From NCBI RefSeq assembly GCF_003635165.1, contig NZ_ML058610.1:82860-146859 (forward strand): a stretch of DNA of 64,000 nucleotides, given 5' to 3'. The notes beneath the pieces are model-generated. The model saw only the letters and a program-made list of their open reading frames with translations. It did not search any database and was not told where the DNA came from. This document shows positions 48,324-56,371 of the stretch, in pieces. Each line of letters opens with the position of its first letter. The stretch's first letter is position 1. The DNA is from Burkholderia sp. Nafp2/4-1b (GTDB lineage Bacteria; Pseudomonadota; Gammaproteobacteria; Burkholderiales; Burkholderiaceae). Position numbers and translations under genes: made by a program.

Positions 48324-49097
48324 ATGGAGAAGCGCCCCTTGAATCCGACACCCGCATCCTCGCCCCAGCCCCGCCGCCCGCTCAACGAATGGCTCGACGG
48401 CGCACGCGACACGATCCCGATGATGATCGGCGCCGCGCCGTTCGGCGTGATCTTCGGCACGCTCGTCACCGGAGGCCCGCTCGCCGCCTGGCACGGCGCG
48501 CTGATGTCGCTCGCGGTATTCGCGGGCTCGGCGCAGTTCATCGCAGTCGGCCTGATCGCCGGCAGCGCGAGCTTCGTCGTCGTGCTCGCGACGACGCTGA
48601 TCGTGAACCTGCGCCACCTGCTGTACAGCGCGACGCTCGCACCGTACGTCGCGCATCTGCCGCTGCGCTGGCGTGCGACGCTCGGCGCGCTGATGACCGA
48701 CGAGGTGTTCGCGGTCGCGTACGCGCACTACCGGCATTTCCCGCCCGGCGCGATCGGCCCTCACTACTTCTTCGGCTCGGGTCTCGCGATGTACCTGAAC
48801 TGGCAGGTCTGGACGCTCGTGGGCATCGGCTTCGGCGCGGCCTTCCCGGGCCTCCAGTCGCTCGGCCTCGATTTCGCGATGGCGGCGACCTTCATCGCGA
48901 TCGTCGTCCCGCAGCTCCGCACGCTGCGCTATTTCGCGGCTGCCGCAACGGCCGGCACGCTCGCGTACTTCTGGCAGGGCTGGCCGTACAAGCTCGGGCT
49001 GCTGGGTGCCGTCGCCGCCGGCGTCGTGGTCGGCGTCGCGCTCACGCTGCGGCACGAGCGCTCGCGCACCGGTTCGCGTACGGAGACCGCATCGTGA
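48324..49097 (+). CDS. azlC: AzlC-family branched-chain amino acid exporter, large subunit
   Basis: 257 residues with about 6-7 hydrophobic helices; begins MEKRPLNPTPASS and the AzlC core starts near GARDTIPMMIGAAPFGVIFG. FAGSAQFIAVGLI is typical. With AzlD it exports branched-chain amino acids or analogues in characterised relatives. Stop overlaps the azlD GTG start (GTGA). Confidence 0.9.
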   Translation: MEKRPLNPTPASSPQPRRPLNEWLDGARDTIPMMIGAAPFGVIFGTLVTGGPLAAWHGALMSLAVFAGSAQFIAVGLIAGSASFVVVLATTLIVNLRHLLYSATLAPYVAHLPLRWRATLGALMTDEVFAVAYAHYRHFPPGAIGPHYFFGSGLAMYLNWQVWTLVGIGFGAAFPGLQSLGLDFAMAATFIAIVVPQLRTLRYFAAAATAGTLAYFWQGWPYKLGLLGAVAAGVVVGVALTLRHERSRTGSRTETAS

Positions 49098-49432
49098 GCT
49101 ACGCACTGCTGATCCTCGGAATGGCCGCGATCACCTACGCGATCCGCACGACGCTGTTCCTGTTCGGCGAACGGCTGACGTTCCCGCCGCTCGTGCGCAC
49201 CGCGCTCGGCTTCGTGCCCGTCACCGTGCTGACCGCGATCATCGTGCCGATGACCGTCGCGCCGCACGGCGGCACGGCCGAGCTGACCTGGCGCAATCCG
49301 CAGCTGGTCGGCGCGCTCGCCGCCGTGCTCGTGTCGGCGACGACACGCCGGCCGCTCGTGACGATCGCGGTCGGGCTCGCGGTGTTCTTCTTCTGGCAAG
49401 GGGTCGTGATCCCGCACTGGCTGCCGGCCTGA
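49094..49432 (+). CDS. azlD: AzlD-family transporter small subunit
   Basis: 112 residues from a GTG at 49094 (MSYALLILGMAAITYAIRTT). Four hydrophobic helices and the family pattern TYAIRTTLFLF and FVPVTVLTAIIVP. It overlaps azlC by 4 bp. Only the GTG start gives the AzlD N-terminus; the longer frame running from 47846 is not coding upstream. Confidence 0.9.
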   Translation: MSYALLILGMAAITYAIRTTLFLFGERLTFPPLVRTALGFVPVTVLTAIIVPMTVAPHGGTAELTWRNPQLVGALAAVLVSATTRRPLVTIAVGLAVFFFWQGVVIPHWLPA

Positions 49433-49588
49433 GCGGACGGACGGCCCCCGCTCAAGTTTTCGTCCGAAGCGCCGATATTGGAGTGAAGACCCGCCATAGG
49501 CTCGGCGCGAACCGGTCCGTCGACGCTGCGCCCGCACCGGTGCGCGGTATCGGCCGCCGGCCAGCGCGGGCCGCCATCGAGACGACCC

Positions 49589-50362
49589 ATGGGCCAGATC
49601 ACCCTATCCCTCAAGGACGACACGCTTGCGTCCCTGCGCAAGGACTACGACGCGTTCGTGCGCGTATCGCTGAAACTCGACCCGCAGTTCGCGACGCCGT
49701 CGTTCGAGGATTTCCTGCGCGCCAAGCTGCTCGACAACATGGTGCCGCTGACCGAGCATGCCGTGCAGCGCATGCTCGAAGGCGGCCAGTACGCATGGGC
49801 GAAGCGCACACTCGACAAGGAATTTCCGGACGTCGTCGCGATCCTGATGCGGCAGGCCGGCGAATTCGGCTTCGGCTTCGCGTCGCGCTCCGAATGGACG
49901 CCCGACGAACTCGTGAAGGCGTGCCGCGACTGGGCCAAGGCGATCGTCGCCGAAGCGCAGGGCGACCCGGCCCTCGTCGATCCGCTGGCCGCGCAGATCA
50001 AGAGCGCGGTACACGACATCCAGGCACTCGAGGAGATGATGCAGACGCCCGCGTGGCGGCTGGCGGAATCGCTGCGCCAGCGCATCTACGAGGCGAAGCT
50101 CGCATGCGAGATGAGCGTCGGCAGCGCCGCGCGCGACAAGCTCGGCGAGCTGCGCGGCCTGCTGCGGCTCGGGCTCGCGCACGGTTCGTTCCAGAAACAG
50201 GAAGCGCAGCAGATCATGGAATACCTGCGGCTGCTGAAGCCCGAGATCTTCGTCGAGGAGCCGTACGACGTGTTCGCGCGGCTCGCCGCATGGCTGCGCA
50301 GCGTGTTCGCACCGGTCACGCGGCCCGCGCCGGCGCCAGGGACGGAACAGCGCCGGCCGTGA
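49589..50362 (+). CDS. Conserved helical protein of unknown function
   Basis: 257 residues, mostly helical by composition, with no signal peptide or membrane segment. It starts MGQITLSLKDDTLASLRKDY, a beta strand followed by a helix. Trp-containing segments (QYAWAKRTLD, SEWTPDELVKACRDW, PAWRLAESLRQRIYEAK) recur. The last 20 residues are Pro/Ala-rich. Third-position GC and codon use match neighbours. A 156-bp gap separates it from azlD, and the stem-loop after it suggests a single-gene unit. I do not recognise a domain. Confidence 0.75.
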   Translation: MGQITLSLKDDTLASLRKDYDAFVRVSLKLDPQFATPSFEDFLRAKLLDNMVPLTEHAVQRMLEGGQYAWAKRTLDKEFPDVVAILMRQAGEFGFGFASRSEWTPDELVKACRDWAKAIVAEAQGDPALVDPLAAQIKSAVHDIQALEEMMQTPAWRLAESLRQRIYEAKLACEMSVGSAARDKLGELRGLLRLGLAHGSFQKQEAQQIMEYLRLLKPEIFVEEPYDVFARLAAWLRSVFAPVTRPAPAPGTEQRRP

Positions 50363-50385
50363 CGGCTCGCTGTCACGTATGAAGA

Positions 50386-50418
50386 ACGGCCCGGTTCGCT
50401 TGACGCGAACCGGGCCGT
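50386..50418. terminator. Bidirectional hairpin
   Basis: 14-bp arms ACGGCCCGGTTCGC and GCGAACCGGGCCGT with a 5-base loop, between convergent genes. The T-run is weak but the stem is very strong. Confidence 0.75.
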
Positions 50419-50479
50419 CGTTCGATCGTCGTCGCGACGCGCCGTCCGGGGCGAACGTCGCGCGACGATCGGGCACCGC

Positions 50480-50887
50480 TTACTGCGTGGCGCCCGATGC
50501 GGACGCACCGCCCTGCACGCCGGTCGACGCACTGCCTTCGACCGCTTCGTCGCCCACCTTCGACTTCGGCTTTGCCGAGGCGTGATGCTTGGCCGACTTC
50601 ATCGCATGCTTCGTGTGCTTCTTGGTCGAGTTGACCGACGACGCCGCCGTATCGGCCGCGCCGTCGGCTGCCGTGCCGACCGCATCGGTCGCACCGCCAA
50701 CCGTATTGCCCGACGCGTTCGCGCCGGCGCTGCCCTGCATACCCGCGCCTGCCCCGGCCGCCGGCGTCTGCGTCTGCACGCCGGCGCCCGCGGTACCCTG
50801 CGTCGCGGCGCCGGTCTGCGCAAAGGCGGCCGAAGTGGCGAACGCCGTCAGCGCGGCACCGATCAGCATCGTACGAATCTTGGACAT
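50480..50887 (-). CDS. Exported alanine/glycine-rich low-complexity protein
   Basis: 135 residues from the ATG at 50887 (MSKIRTMLIGAALTAFA), with a signal peptide ending AFA-QTG near residue 23. The mature part is dominated by Ala, Gly, Thr and Ser, then a basic patch TKKHTKHAMKSAKHHASAKPK, then a Ser/Gly end. No cysteine. AGGAGGAT lies 6 bases before the ATG. The basic patch could bind nucleic acid or anionic surface polymers; function unknown. The open frame extends upstream to 51394, but it overlaps the S4 gene and is not coding. Confidence 0.75.
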   Translation of the reverse strand: MSKIRTMLIGAALTAFATSAAFAQTGAATQGTAGAGVQTQTPAAGAGAGMQGSAGANASGNTVGGATDAVGTAADGAADTAASSVNSTKKHTKHAMKSAKHHASAKPKSKVGDEAVEGSASTGVQGGASASGATQ

Positions 50888-51166
50888 GAGTATCCTCCTC
50901 GAGAAGTTGTGGGCGCGGACCGCCTCGATGCGATCCGTCGCGTCCCCACCGCAACACGCGGCAGGTACGAGAAAAGACCCGCGGCCGGCCCGGCCGGTTC
51001 TCGAATCTCTCAGACTGTTACCCACCGTTTCATTTGCTGACGAATCGCTCACAGACCTTAACAACTGCGCGCTGCGAACCCGCCGGCGCCGCGGCGCTCG
51101 CGTGCCGGCGCGCGGTGCCGTATGATGCGGGGCGATTCCTCCCGCGCGCCGCGCACCTCTCTCGCC

Positions 51167-51385
51167 ATGCCCAATCTGGATTTCACGCTGACCGGCGAAT
51201 ACGTCGAGCTGCACAACCTTCTCAAGATCACCGGCCTCGCGGACAGCGGCGGCACCGCGAAGATGTTCGTCGCGTCCGGCGCGGTGAAAGTCGACGGCGT
51301 GGTCGAGCTGCGCAAGACCTGCAAGATCCGCGCGGGCCAGGTCGTGCTGTTCGGCGATACGCGAATCGCGGTTCACGAAGCGTAG
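51167..51385 (+). CDS. Small S4-domain RNA-binding protein (YbcJ-like)
   Basis: 72 residues, a lone S4 domain: MPNLDFTLTGEYVELHNLLK, then GGTAKMFVASGAVKVDGVVELRKTCKIRAGQVV (in parts). Length and layout match YbcJ/YaaA-type S4 proteins linked to ribosome metabolism. The ATG at 51167 is chosen over one at 51122, which would add 15 Arg/Ser-rich residues. The divergent neighbour is the exported protein, 279 bp away. Confidence 0.88.
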   Translation: MPNLDFTLTGEYVELHNLLKITGLADSGGTAKMFVASGAVKVDGVVELRKTCKIRAGQVVLFGDTRIAVHEA

Positions 51386-51526
51386 CCGACGCACGTAGCG
51401 TTCCCCCTGACCTCGACATGGCCATCGGCGCGCGCGTTCGACACCGTTCGAATAAAGCCGTAAGCTAGCCGTCTCTCAAAATAAATACAGACAGCGCGGG
51501 CCCGCACCCGCGCGAGCGCTCATTCC

Positions 51527-52915
51527 ATGTCGCATTCCGGTCTTACGCGGACGGTCGCCGCGCCGCCGTCCCTGTCCAGTCATGCCGCCGATACCGCGCG
51601 CCTCGCCGCGCCGCTCGCGATCGCGCAGCTCTCGCAGATGGCGATGAGCGTCACCGATACCGTGCTGCTCGGCTCGCTCGGCCCCGATTCGCTCGCGGCG
51701 GGCGGCCTCGGCGCGAACTTCTTCTTCGTCATCGTGACCGTGCTGCAGGGCGTGCTGTCGTCGGTCAGCGTGAGCGTCGCGCATGCGCGCGGCGCGCAGG
51801 CGGAACACCGCGTGCCGCACATCTACTGGACCGGCTTCGTGCTGTCCGTGCTGCTGGCGATTCCGGCGATCGTCGCGCTGTCGCTGTCCGAACCGATCCT
51901 GCTGATGTTCCACGAGCCGCCGACGCTCGCGCAGCACGTCGGCGAATACACCGGCATCCTGCGCTTCGCGGCGCTGGGCAGCCTGATCGGCGTCGGGCTG
52001 ATGCGCGCGTTCCTGCCCGCGATCGGCGCGGCGCGCCGGCTGCTGTGGGTGTCGATCGGCGGCGTCGGCGTCAACGCCGTGCTGAACTACGGGCTGATCC
52101 ACGGCGCCTTCGGCTTGCCGCGGCTCGGCTTCCTCGGCTCGGCGGTCGCGACGACCATCACGATCTGGCTCACCGCGCTCGCGCTGATCTGGCTGCTGCA
52201 CGGCCGCCAGCGGTTTCGCCATTTCGTGATCGCCGCGCGCCCGAAACTGCCCATGATGGGCGAGCTGATCGGCATCGGCTGGCCGGTTGCGATCACGTAC
52301 GGGGTCGAATCGACACTCTTTCTCGCGACGGGCCTGACCGTCGGCGTGCTCGGCGCGACGTCGCTCGCCGCGCACCAGATCGCGCTGAACGTCGCGTCGG
52401 TGGCGTTCATGGTGCCGCTCGCGATCGGCCAGGCCGCCAACGTGCGGGTCGGGTACTGGGTCGGCGCCGGCCAGCCGGTCGCCGCGCGCCATGCGGGCTT
52501 CGTCGCGCTCGGCCTCGGCATCGCGTTCATGTCGCTGTCGGGGCTGGTGCTGATCGTCGCGCCGCATGCGATCGTCGGCCTGTACCTGCACCTCGACGAT
52601 CCGGCCAATGCGCCGACCGTATCGCTCGCCGCATCGCTGCTCGGCATCGCCGCGGTGTTCCAGATCGTGGACGGGATGCAGACGGTCGGCTCGGGCGCGC
52701 TGCGCGGGCTGCGCGACACGCGAATCCCGATGCTCGCCGCGACCCTCGGCTACTGGGGCATCGGTTTCCCGACCGGCTACTGGCTGGCGTTCCACGCCGG
52801 CCTCGGCGCGCGCGGCCTGTGGTGGGGGCTCGCGGCCGGCCTCGCCAGCGTCGCCGTGCTGATGGCCTGCCGCTTTCACACGAAGACCGCGTCGCTGATC
52901 GCAGCAACGCGCTGA
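51527..52915 (+). CDS. MATE-family multidrug/Na+ exporter (NorM-like)
   Basis: 462 residues, 12 predicted helices in two halves. The N-terminal half has QLSQMAMSVTDTVLLGSLG and the second half GWPVAITYGVESTLFLATG, the internal repeat typical of MATE/NorM pumps. ALNVASVAFMVPLAIGQAANVRVG is also family-like. It exports cationic drugs in exchange for Na+ or H+. Stands alone; 141 bp before fumC. Confidence 0.93.
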   Translation: MSHSGLTRTVAAPPSLSSHAADTARLAAPLAIAQLSQMAMSVTDTVLLGSLGPDSLAAGGLGANFFFVIVTVLQGVLSSVSVSVAHARGAQAEHRVPHIYWTGFVLSVLLAIPAIVALSLSEPILLMFHEPPTLAQHVGEYTGILRFAALGSLIGVGLMRAFLPAIGAARRLLWVSIGGVGVNAVLNYGLIHGAFGLPRLGFLGSAVATTITIWLTALALIWLLHGRQRFRHFVIAARPKLPMMGELIGIGWPVAITYGVESTLFLATGLTVGVLGATSLAAHQIALNVASVAFMVPLAIGQAANVRVGYWVGAGQPVAARHAGFVALGLGIAFMSLSGLVLIVAPHAIVGLYLHLDDPANAPTVSLAASLLGIAAVFQIVDGMQTVGSGALRGLRDTRIPMLAATLGYWGIGFPTGYWLAFHAGLGARGLWWGLAAGLASVAVLMACRFHTKTASLIAATR

Positions 52916-53056
52916 GCGCGACACGACGCGAAATCGCGGCCGGCGCTATGCTTGTCGGCTGAACACCCAAGACGCCGCGCCAGCGGCGCGACTGCCTCAC
53001 GATACGCCAGACGCCGCGCGACGCGCGGCCTTTCCCCTTCCCAAGAGGAGTGCATC

Positions 53057-54451
53057 ATGAACGAAGCAGTTCGGATGGAACGCGACACGTTCGGCGAGAT
53101 CGCCGTGCCGGCTGATCGGCTCTGGGGCGCGCAGACCGAGCGCTCGCTGCAGAATTTCCGGATCTCGACGGAGAAGCAGTCGCCCGAGCTGATCCACGCG
53201 CTCGCGATCGTCAAGCGCGCCGCGGCCGCCGTGAACCAGTCGCTCGGCGTGCTGGCCGACGACAAGGCGCACGCGATCATCGACGCAGCCGACGAGATCA
53301 TCGCCGGCAAGCATCCGCGCGAATTCCCGCTCGCCGTGTGGCAGACGGGCTCCGGCACGCAGACCAACATGAACCTCAACGAGGTGATCGCGAACCGCGC
53401 GAGCGAGCTGCTCGGCGGCGAGCGCGGCGAAGCGCGCAAGGTCCACCCGAACGACGACGTGAACCGCGGCCAGTCGTCGAACGACGTGTTCCCGACCGCG
53501 ATGCACGTCGCGGCCGCGTACGCGATCGTCAATCACCTGCTGCCCGCGCTGCGCACGCTGCGCACGACGCTCGACGCGAAGTCGAAGGCGTTCGCCGACA
53601 TCGTGAAGATCGGCCGCACGCACCTGCAGGACGCGACGCCGCTCACGCTCGGCCAGGAGTTTTCCGGCTATGTCGCGCAACTCGACCAGTGCGTGCGGCA
53701 TGTCGAATCGACGCTGCCGCACCTGTACGAGCTCGCGCTCGGCGGCACCGCGGTCGGCACCGGGCTGAACGCGCATCCCGAATTCGCGGTGCGCGTCGCG
53801 GACGAGATCGGCCGGCTGACGAAGCTGCCGTTCGTAACCGCACCGAGCAAGTTCGAGGTGATGGCCGCCGCCGACGCGCTGGTGTTCGCGCACGGCGCGC
53901 TGAAGACGGTCGCGGCGAGCCTGATGAAGATCGCGAACGACGTGCGCTGGCTCGCGAGCGGGCCGCGCTGCGGGCTCGGCGAACTGTCGATTCCGGAAAA
54001 CGAGCCGGGCAGCTCGATCATGCCGGGCAAGGTGAACCCGACGCAGTCGGAAGCCGTGACGATGCTGTGCTGCCAGGTGTTCGGCAACGACGTCGCGGTG
54101 AACGTCGGCGGCGCGAGCGGCAACTTCGAGCTGAACGTGTTCCGGCCGATGATCGCGCACAACGTGCTGCAGTCGGTGCGGCTGCTCGCCGACGGCGCGC
54201 AGAGCTTCAACGACCACTGCGCGGTGGGCATCGAGCCGAACCGCGCGCGCATCGACCTGCTGCTGAACGAATCGCTGATGCTGGTGACGGCGCTCAATCC
54301 GCACATCGGCTACGACAAGGCCGCGCAGATCGCGAAGAAGGCGCACAAGGAAGGCACGACGCTGAAGGCCGCCGCGCTCGCGCTCGGCTATCTGACCGAC
54401 GCGGAATTCGATGCGTGGGTGCGGCCCGAACAGATGATCGGGTCGCGCTGA
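53057..54451 (+). CDS. fumC: Fumarase, class II
   Basis: 464 residues; reversible hydration of fumarate to malate in the TCA cycle, iron-independent. The superfamily signature [16 protein letters not shown] is present, as are [19 protein letters not shown] and [17 protein letters not shown]. The ATG at 53057 follows AAGAGGAG. Encoding next to a MATE pump has no obvious functional link. A hairpin follows. Confidence 0.98.
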   Translation: MNEAVRMERDTFGEIAVPADRLWGAQTERSLQNFRISTEKQSPELIHALAIVKRAAAAVNQSLGVLADDKAHAIIDAADEIIAGKHPREFPLAVWQTGSGTQTNMNLNEVIANRASELLGGERGEARKVHPNDDVNRGQSSNDVFPTAMHVAAAYAIVNHLLPALRTLRTTLDAKSKAFADIVKIGRTHLQDATPLTLGQEFSGYVAQLDQCVRHVESTLPHLYELALGGTAVGTGLNAHPEFAVRVADEIGRLTKLPFVTAPSKFEVMAAADALVFAHGALKTVAASLMKIANDVRWLASGPRCGLGELSIPENEPGSSIMPGKVNPTQSEAVTMLCCQVFGNDVAVNVGGASGNFELNVFRPMIAHNVLQSVRLLADGAQSFNDHCAVGIEPNRARIDLLLNESLMLVTALNPHIGYDKAAQIAKKAHKEGTTLKAAALALGYLTDAEFDAWVRPEQMIGSR

Positions 54452-54476
54452 TACGCAGGGATCACGCGATGGCGCG

Positions 54477-54504
54477 ACGGGCGCGGCGGAAACGCTGCGC
54501 CCGT
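54477..54504. terminator. Hairpin between convergent fumC and thioesterase genes
   Basis: 8-bp arms ACGGGCGC and GCGCCCGT around a 12-base loop. No T-run; weak terminator candidate. Confidence 0.4.
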
Positions 54505-54509
54505 TGTCG

Positions 54510-55022
54510 TCAGACGGTGCCCTTCGCCACTTCGTCGGGCTTCATCTCGATGATCTTGTCGAGCGCGGCGCGCACGTCCGCCGCATATTTCGCGAGCACC
54601 TTCTGTTCGTCGGTCTCGGGCACGAACGGCGGCACCGGCACCGGGTTGCCGTTCTCGTCCACCGCGACGAACACGACGAGGCAGTCGGTCGTCTGACGCA
54701 GCACGCCGCCCTTCGGATCGCCGGCGTGCACGGACACGTGGATGTGCATGCTGGTGCGGCCCGTCGCGACCACACGCGCCTTCAGTTCGACCAGGTTGCC
54801 GACGAGGATCGGACGCTGGAACCGGATGTTGCCGACGCTGACCGTCACGCAATAGCGGCTCGACCAGACTGCCGCGCACGCATACGCGACCTCGTCGATC
54901 CACTTCATCAGCGCGCCGCCATGCACCTTGCCACCGAAGTTCACGGACGACGGCTCGGCGAGGAAGCGGAATACGGTTTCGGTGCGGTCGAGGGCGGCCG
55001 GTACGGGGGTCGGTTGGGACAT
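54510..55022 (-). CDS. Acyl-CoA thioesterase, hotdog fold
   Basis: 170 residues from the ATG at 55022 (MSQPTPVPAALDRTETV). One hotdog domain with NFGGKVHGGALMKWIDEVAY, the YciA/BACH-type active-site region with catalytic aspartate, then VSVGNIRFQRPILVGNLVEL. It hydrolyses acyl-CoA to free fatty acid and CoA; chain preference unknown. Codes in the opposite direction to fumC. Confidence 0.9.
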   Translation of the reverse strand: MSQPTPVPAALDRTETVFRFLAEPSSVNFGGKVHGGALMKWIDEVAYACAAVWSSRYCVTVSVGNIRFQRPILVGNLVELKARVVATGRTSMHIHVSVHAGDPKGGVLRQTTDCLVVFVAVDENGNPVPVPPFVPETDEQKVLAKYAADVRAALDKIIEMKPDEVAKGTV

Positions 55023-55170
55023 CTCGGTAACTCCAGGCGGCGGGGGCGCGGTTATCGGCGCATTATACGTTGCACTGCGGCAATACGTCGCGGCCGCCGC
55101 GGGGCGGCCACGACCATGGCTCATCGCGCGCCGAACCGGCATCGGCGTCGGCGCCGGCCTGCTGCGGCCA

Positions 55171-55311
55171 TCAGCGGCGTACCGTGATGCCCTGATCGAT
55201 CGTCCCGTACATCTCGAGGCTGCCGCCCCGCTCGCCGGCGGCGCCCGCGCCGCCCTGCGCACAGGCCGCGCAGAGGAGCGCGACCGCCAACAGGCAGAAA
55301 ATCGTCTTCAT
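55171..55311 (-). CDS. 46-residue putative lipoprotein
   Basis: MKTIFCLLAVALLCAACAQG then a Gly/Ala stretch and the C-terminal GSLEMYGTIDQGITVRR. The N-terminus is a short lipoprotein-type signal (LLCAAC), although the -3 residue is Cys instead of the usual Leu. Its GC-rich codons match the neighbours, and the ATG at 55311 and TGA at 55171 frame it cleanly. It is 148 bp upstream of the thioesterase gene on the same strand. Too short for most automatic gene callers. The ending resembles the start of mature Burkholderia porins (YG-x2-D-x-G), which may be coincidence. Function unknown. Confidence 0.6.
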   Translation of the reverse strand: MKTIFCLLAVALLCAACAQGGAGAAGERGGSLEMYGTIDQGITVRR

Positions 55312-55499
55312 CGTTGCATCGTGTCGCATTCGGCGGCCCACTGCCGCCTCGTCGGGCCATTCTACGCGCGCCCTGCCAGCGGCCGCGCCTCATGCGGAGG
55401 CCCGGCCCGCCGCATCCGACATTTCATCCGAACGCGAAACATCGAATGTGCGCAGCGCCTACACTGCAGTCATTCCGCCTGATCTGACGAGACACGACG

Positions 55500-56210
55500 A
55501 TGACCGATCAAGACGACCACCACTTTCCGGGCCTGAGCCGCATGGGCGCGCTGATCGGCGATCCGGGGCGCGCCGCGATGCTGTGGGTGCTGATGGACGG
55601 CAGCGCGCGGCCGGCCGGCGAACTGACGATGATCGCGGGGCTGTCGCCGTCCGCGGCGAGCGCGCACCTCGCGCGCCTGACCGAAGGCGGCCTCCTCGCG
55701 CTCGACGTGCGCGGCCGGCACCGCTACTACCGGCTTGCATCGGCCGACATCGCGGCGTCGCTCGAGGCGCTCGCGAACGTCGCGCGCGCGGCCGCGCCGA
55801 ACCGGCCGGTGCCGCCGCCGTCGCGCACGGTGCCGGCCGAGCTGCGCTACGCGCGCACCTGCTACGACCACATGGCCGGTGAGCTTGCGGTCCGCATCTT
55901 CGACGGGCTTACCGCGCGCGGCTGGCTGCATGCAGACGACGGCGACGCGATCGAGACCACCGAACTCGGCGCGCAGGCGCTCGCGCGCTGGGGCATCGAC
56001 GTCGCGCAGCAGCGCACGCGGCGGCGCCGCTTCGCGTGCGGCTGCCTCGACTGGAGCGAGCGGCGCGCGCATCTCGGCGGCGCGCTCGGCGCGGCGCTGC
56101 TCGACAGCTTCTGCACACACGGCTGGATCGAACGCACGGCGCGACCGCGCGTGCTGCGCGTCACCGTGCCCGGACAGCAGGTTTTCGACGACTGGCTTAC
56201 GTCCGCTTGA
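55500..56210 (+). CDS. ArsR-like winged-helix transcriptional regulator
   Basis: 236 residues. N-terminal winged helix: GRAAMLWVLMDGSARPAGEL, LSPSAASAHLARLTEGGLL and VRGRHRYYRLASADIAA, the ArsR pattern. It lacks the ELCVCDL metal motif of ArsR/SmtB. The C-terminal half is an extra domain (YARTCYDHMAGELAVRIFDGL, RFACGCLDWSERR) with a CGC motif, typical of longer ArsR-family regulators. Target unknown; the next gene on the same strand is the large exported protein, 161 bp downstream. Confidence 0.85.
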   Translation: MTDQDDHHFPGLSRMGALIGDPGRAAMLWVLMDGSARPAGELTMIAGLSPSAASAHLARLTEGGLLALDVRGRHRYYRLASADIAASLEALANVARAAAPNRPVPPPSRTVPAELRYARTCYDHMAGELAVRIFDGLTARGWLHADDGDAIETTELGAQALARWGIDVAQQRTRRRRFACGCLDWSERRAHLGGALGAALLDSFCTHGWIERTARPRVLRVTVPGQQVFDDWLTSA

Positions 56211-56371
56211 CGCGCGCATTGCGGCCGCACGACACCCCCCGCAATGGACAGGTTTTGTTACACCGCGTGCTAATCGACTTACAAAACACCGAGCACTGAA
56301 ACAGGCCGAGCGGATATTGTGAACCGGACGGCACGAATCGACGCGCCGCGATAACGACGAAGACGCTCAAC

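Noticed and set aside
49006..50382. 458-codon frame overlapping azlD and the conserved unknown gene
   Set aside because: Arg/Ala-rich shadow frame; azlD and the 257-residue protein in other frames have better starts and composition.
50888..51394. N-terminal extension of the exported Ala/Gly-rich protein to 304 residues
   Set aside because: The added part overlaps the S4 gene on the other strand and lacks coding character; the ATG at 50887 begins a signal peptide with a strong ribosome binding site.
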